Assembly (NCBI RefSeq): GCF_001705665.1
Contig: NZ_MDHA01000022.1
Span: forward strand, 1-64,000
DNA length: 64,000 bases
Direction: 5' to 3'
DNA from: Thioclava sp. SK-1
Lineage (GTDB): Bacteria; Pseudomonadota; Alphaproteobacteria; Rhodobacterales; Rhodobacteraceae
Made by a program: the position numbers and the translations under genes. Each line of letters begins with the position of its first letter. Position 1 is the stretch's first letter. Under the pieces are notes generated by a model. That model had not been told where the DNA came from. It saw only the letters and a list, made by a program, of their open reading frames with translations, and did not search any database. This document shows positions 63,901-64,000 of this stretch, piece by piece.

Positions 63901-64000
63901 CCGATAAATCGGATGATCTGGCCGCCGCGGCACATGACCTCATCGCCATGGGCTTTACCATCACCGCGACACGCGGCACCGCCGAGTGGCTTAAGGCGCA
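60927..64000 (+). CDS. carB: Carbamoyl-phosphate synthase large subunit, 5' part (continues past the window)
   Basis: The first about 1024 codons of CarB, which makes carbamoyl phosphate for arginine and pyrimidine synthesis. It starts [20 protein letters not shown]. The first ATP-grasp half has [14 protein letters not shown] and [21 protein letters not shown]. The oligomerisation domain is at about 400-560, and the second half begins [21 protein letters not shown] with [11 protein letters not shown] and [20 protein letters not shown]. The C-terminal regulatory (MGS) domain is entered but not complete ([18 protein letters not shown]). A small extra segment versus E. coli (1073 aa) is normal in this group. 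GAAGGGG precedes the ATG. Confidence 0.97.
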   Translation, partial: MPKRTDIKSILIIGAGPIIIGQACEFDYSGAQACKALREEGYRVILVNSNPATIMTDPEMADATYIEPITPEVVAKIIEKERPDALLPTMGGQTGLNTSLALADMGVLEKFNVELIGANRDAIEMAEDRKLFREAMDRLGIENPKATIVTAPKLPNGKFDINAGVRQAMADLEEIGLPAIIRPAFTLGGTGGGVAYNRDDYERICRSGLDASPMAQILIDESLLGWKEYEMEVVRDKADNAIIVCAIENVDPMGVHTGDSITVAPALTLTDKEYQVMRNHSIAVLREIGVETGGSNVQWSINPVDGRMVVIEMNPRVSRSSALASKATGFPIAKIAAKLAVGFTLDELDNDITGVTPASFEPTIDYVVTKIPRFAFEKFPGAEATLTTAMKSVGEVMAIGRTFHESMQKALASMETGLSGFDEIEIAGAPDKAAVVKALSVQTPDRVRLIAQAMRQGLTNDEIIAATSFDPWFLDRFREIVDAEADIRKNGLPMDNTGLRKLKMMGFSDARLAKLTGRTEGQVRRARRNLGVTAVFKRIDTCAAEFEAQTPYMYSTYEAPAMGDVECEARPSDRKKVVILGGGPNRIGQGIEFDYCCVHACYALTKAGYETIMINCNPETVSTDYDTSDRLYFEPLTLEHVLEILRVEQDNGTLHGVIVQFGGQTPLKLANALEAEGIPILGTTPDAIDLAEDRERFQALLNKLELKQPVNGIASSDAQAFEIAGKVGYPLVIRPSYVLGGRAMEIVRDLDQLKRYINTAVVVSGDSPVLLDSYLTGAIEIDVDALCDGETVHVAGIMQHIEEAGVHSGDSACSLPPYSLSKEIIEQLKEQTVKLALGLNVKGLMNIQFAIKDGDIYVLEVNPRASRTVPFVAKATDSAIASIAARLMAGEPMSNFPQRPAYPENAGPEDDLPYADPMTLADPITPWFSVKEAVLPFARFPGVDTLLGPEMRSTGEVMGWDRNFPRAFLKAQMGAGTQLPEEGRVFISIKDADKSDDLAAAAHDLIAMGFTITATRGTAEWLKA

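Noticed and set aside
1-64000. tRNA, rRNA genes and CRISPR arrays
   Set aside because: No cloverleaf-like segment with a CCA end, no rRNA-like sequence and no regularly spaced repeats were found on reading; short tRNA genes could still be missed by eye.

Overview
The window looks like a chromosomal segment of an alphaproteobacterium of the Rhodobacteraceae (Roseobacter group). The basis is the GC-rich coding style and several families typical of that group: a 44-residue aa3 oxidase subunit IV, DUF6173, DUF6455 and DUF1467 proteins, a DUF1800/DUF1501 pair, a TRAP transporter set and a FrcBCA-like sugar ABC transporter. No rRNA, tRNA or CRISPR array was seen. The left edge carries insertion-sequence debris; the rest is mostly ordinary chromosome with three accessory-looking loci.

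Layout. 0-0.6 kb: start of an IS110-family transposase (minus strand, cut by the window edge) abutting the 3' remnant of an IS3-family transposase. 0.6-9.9 kb: housekeeping genes (mobA, azlCD, oxidase subunit, a translationally coupled acyl-CoA dehydrogenase/MBL hydrolase/DUF6173 operon, a Sua5-type tRNA modification gene, yqgE, a stand-alone DsbD N-domain protein). 9.9-14.7 kb: RND efflux pump and adaptor. 14.8-19.1 kb: uracil-DNA glycosylase-like protein, LysM protein, acyl-CoA synthetase, PhnA-like protein. 19.2-28.1 kb: a uronate/polysaccharide locus with KduI, a large uncharacterised probable carbohydrate-active enzyme, a LacI regulator, a TRAP transporter and a GH105 unsaturated-uronyl hydrolase. 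28.2-31.4 kb: valS.

31.5-38.3 kb is the most unusual part. A SARP-type regulator with TPRs, a PAP2-superfamily phosphatase carrying a ten-fold Ala-Lys repeat, and an apparently intracellular subtilisin-like protease form a tightly overlapping minus-strand operon. It faces a plus-strand operon of an unknown 169-residue protein and a vanadium-haloperoxidase homologue whose two active-site histidine positions are not histidine. The promoter region of that second operon has direct repeats with the spacing described for SARP promoters: heptamers on an 11-bp period, the last one 8 bp before a -10-like hexamer. I read this as one SARP-controlled, previously undescribed system of unknown purpose.

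38.5-64 kb: ppc, a ROK regulator divergent from a fructose-type ABC transporter (frcBCA), DUF1800/DUF1501, a response regulator, methylmalonyl-CoA epimerase, several membrane proteins, a nitroreductase, a histone-deacetylase-like amidohydrolase, an M48 lipoprotein, aspS, a GT87-like glycosyltransferase and the first ~1024 codons of carB. Two genes here (the DUF6455 gene and carB) have long perfect inverted repeats that reach their ribosome-binding regions and may control translation. All calls are from reading the sequence; no database search was possible.
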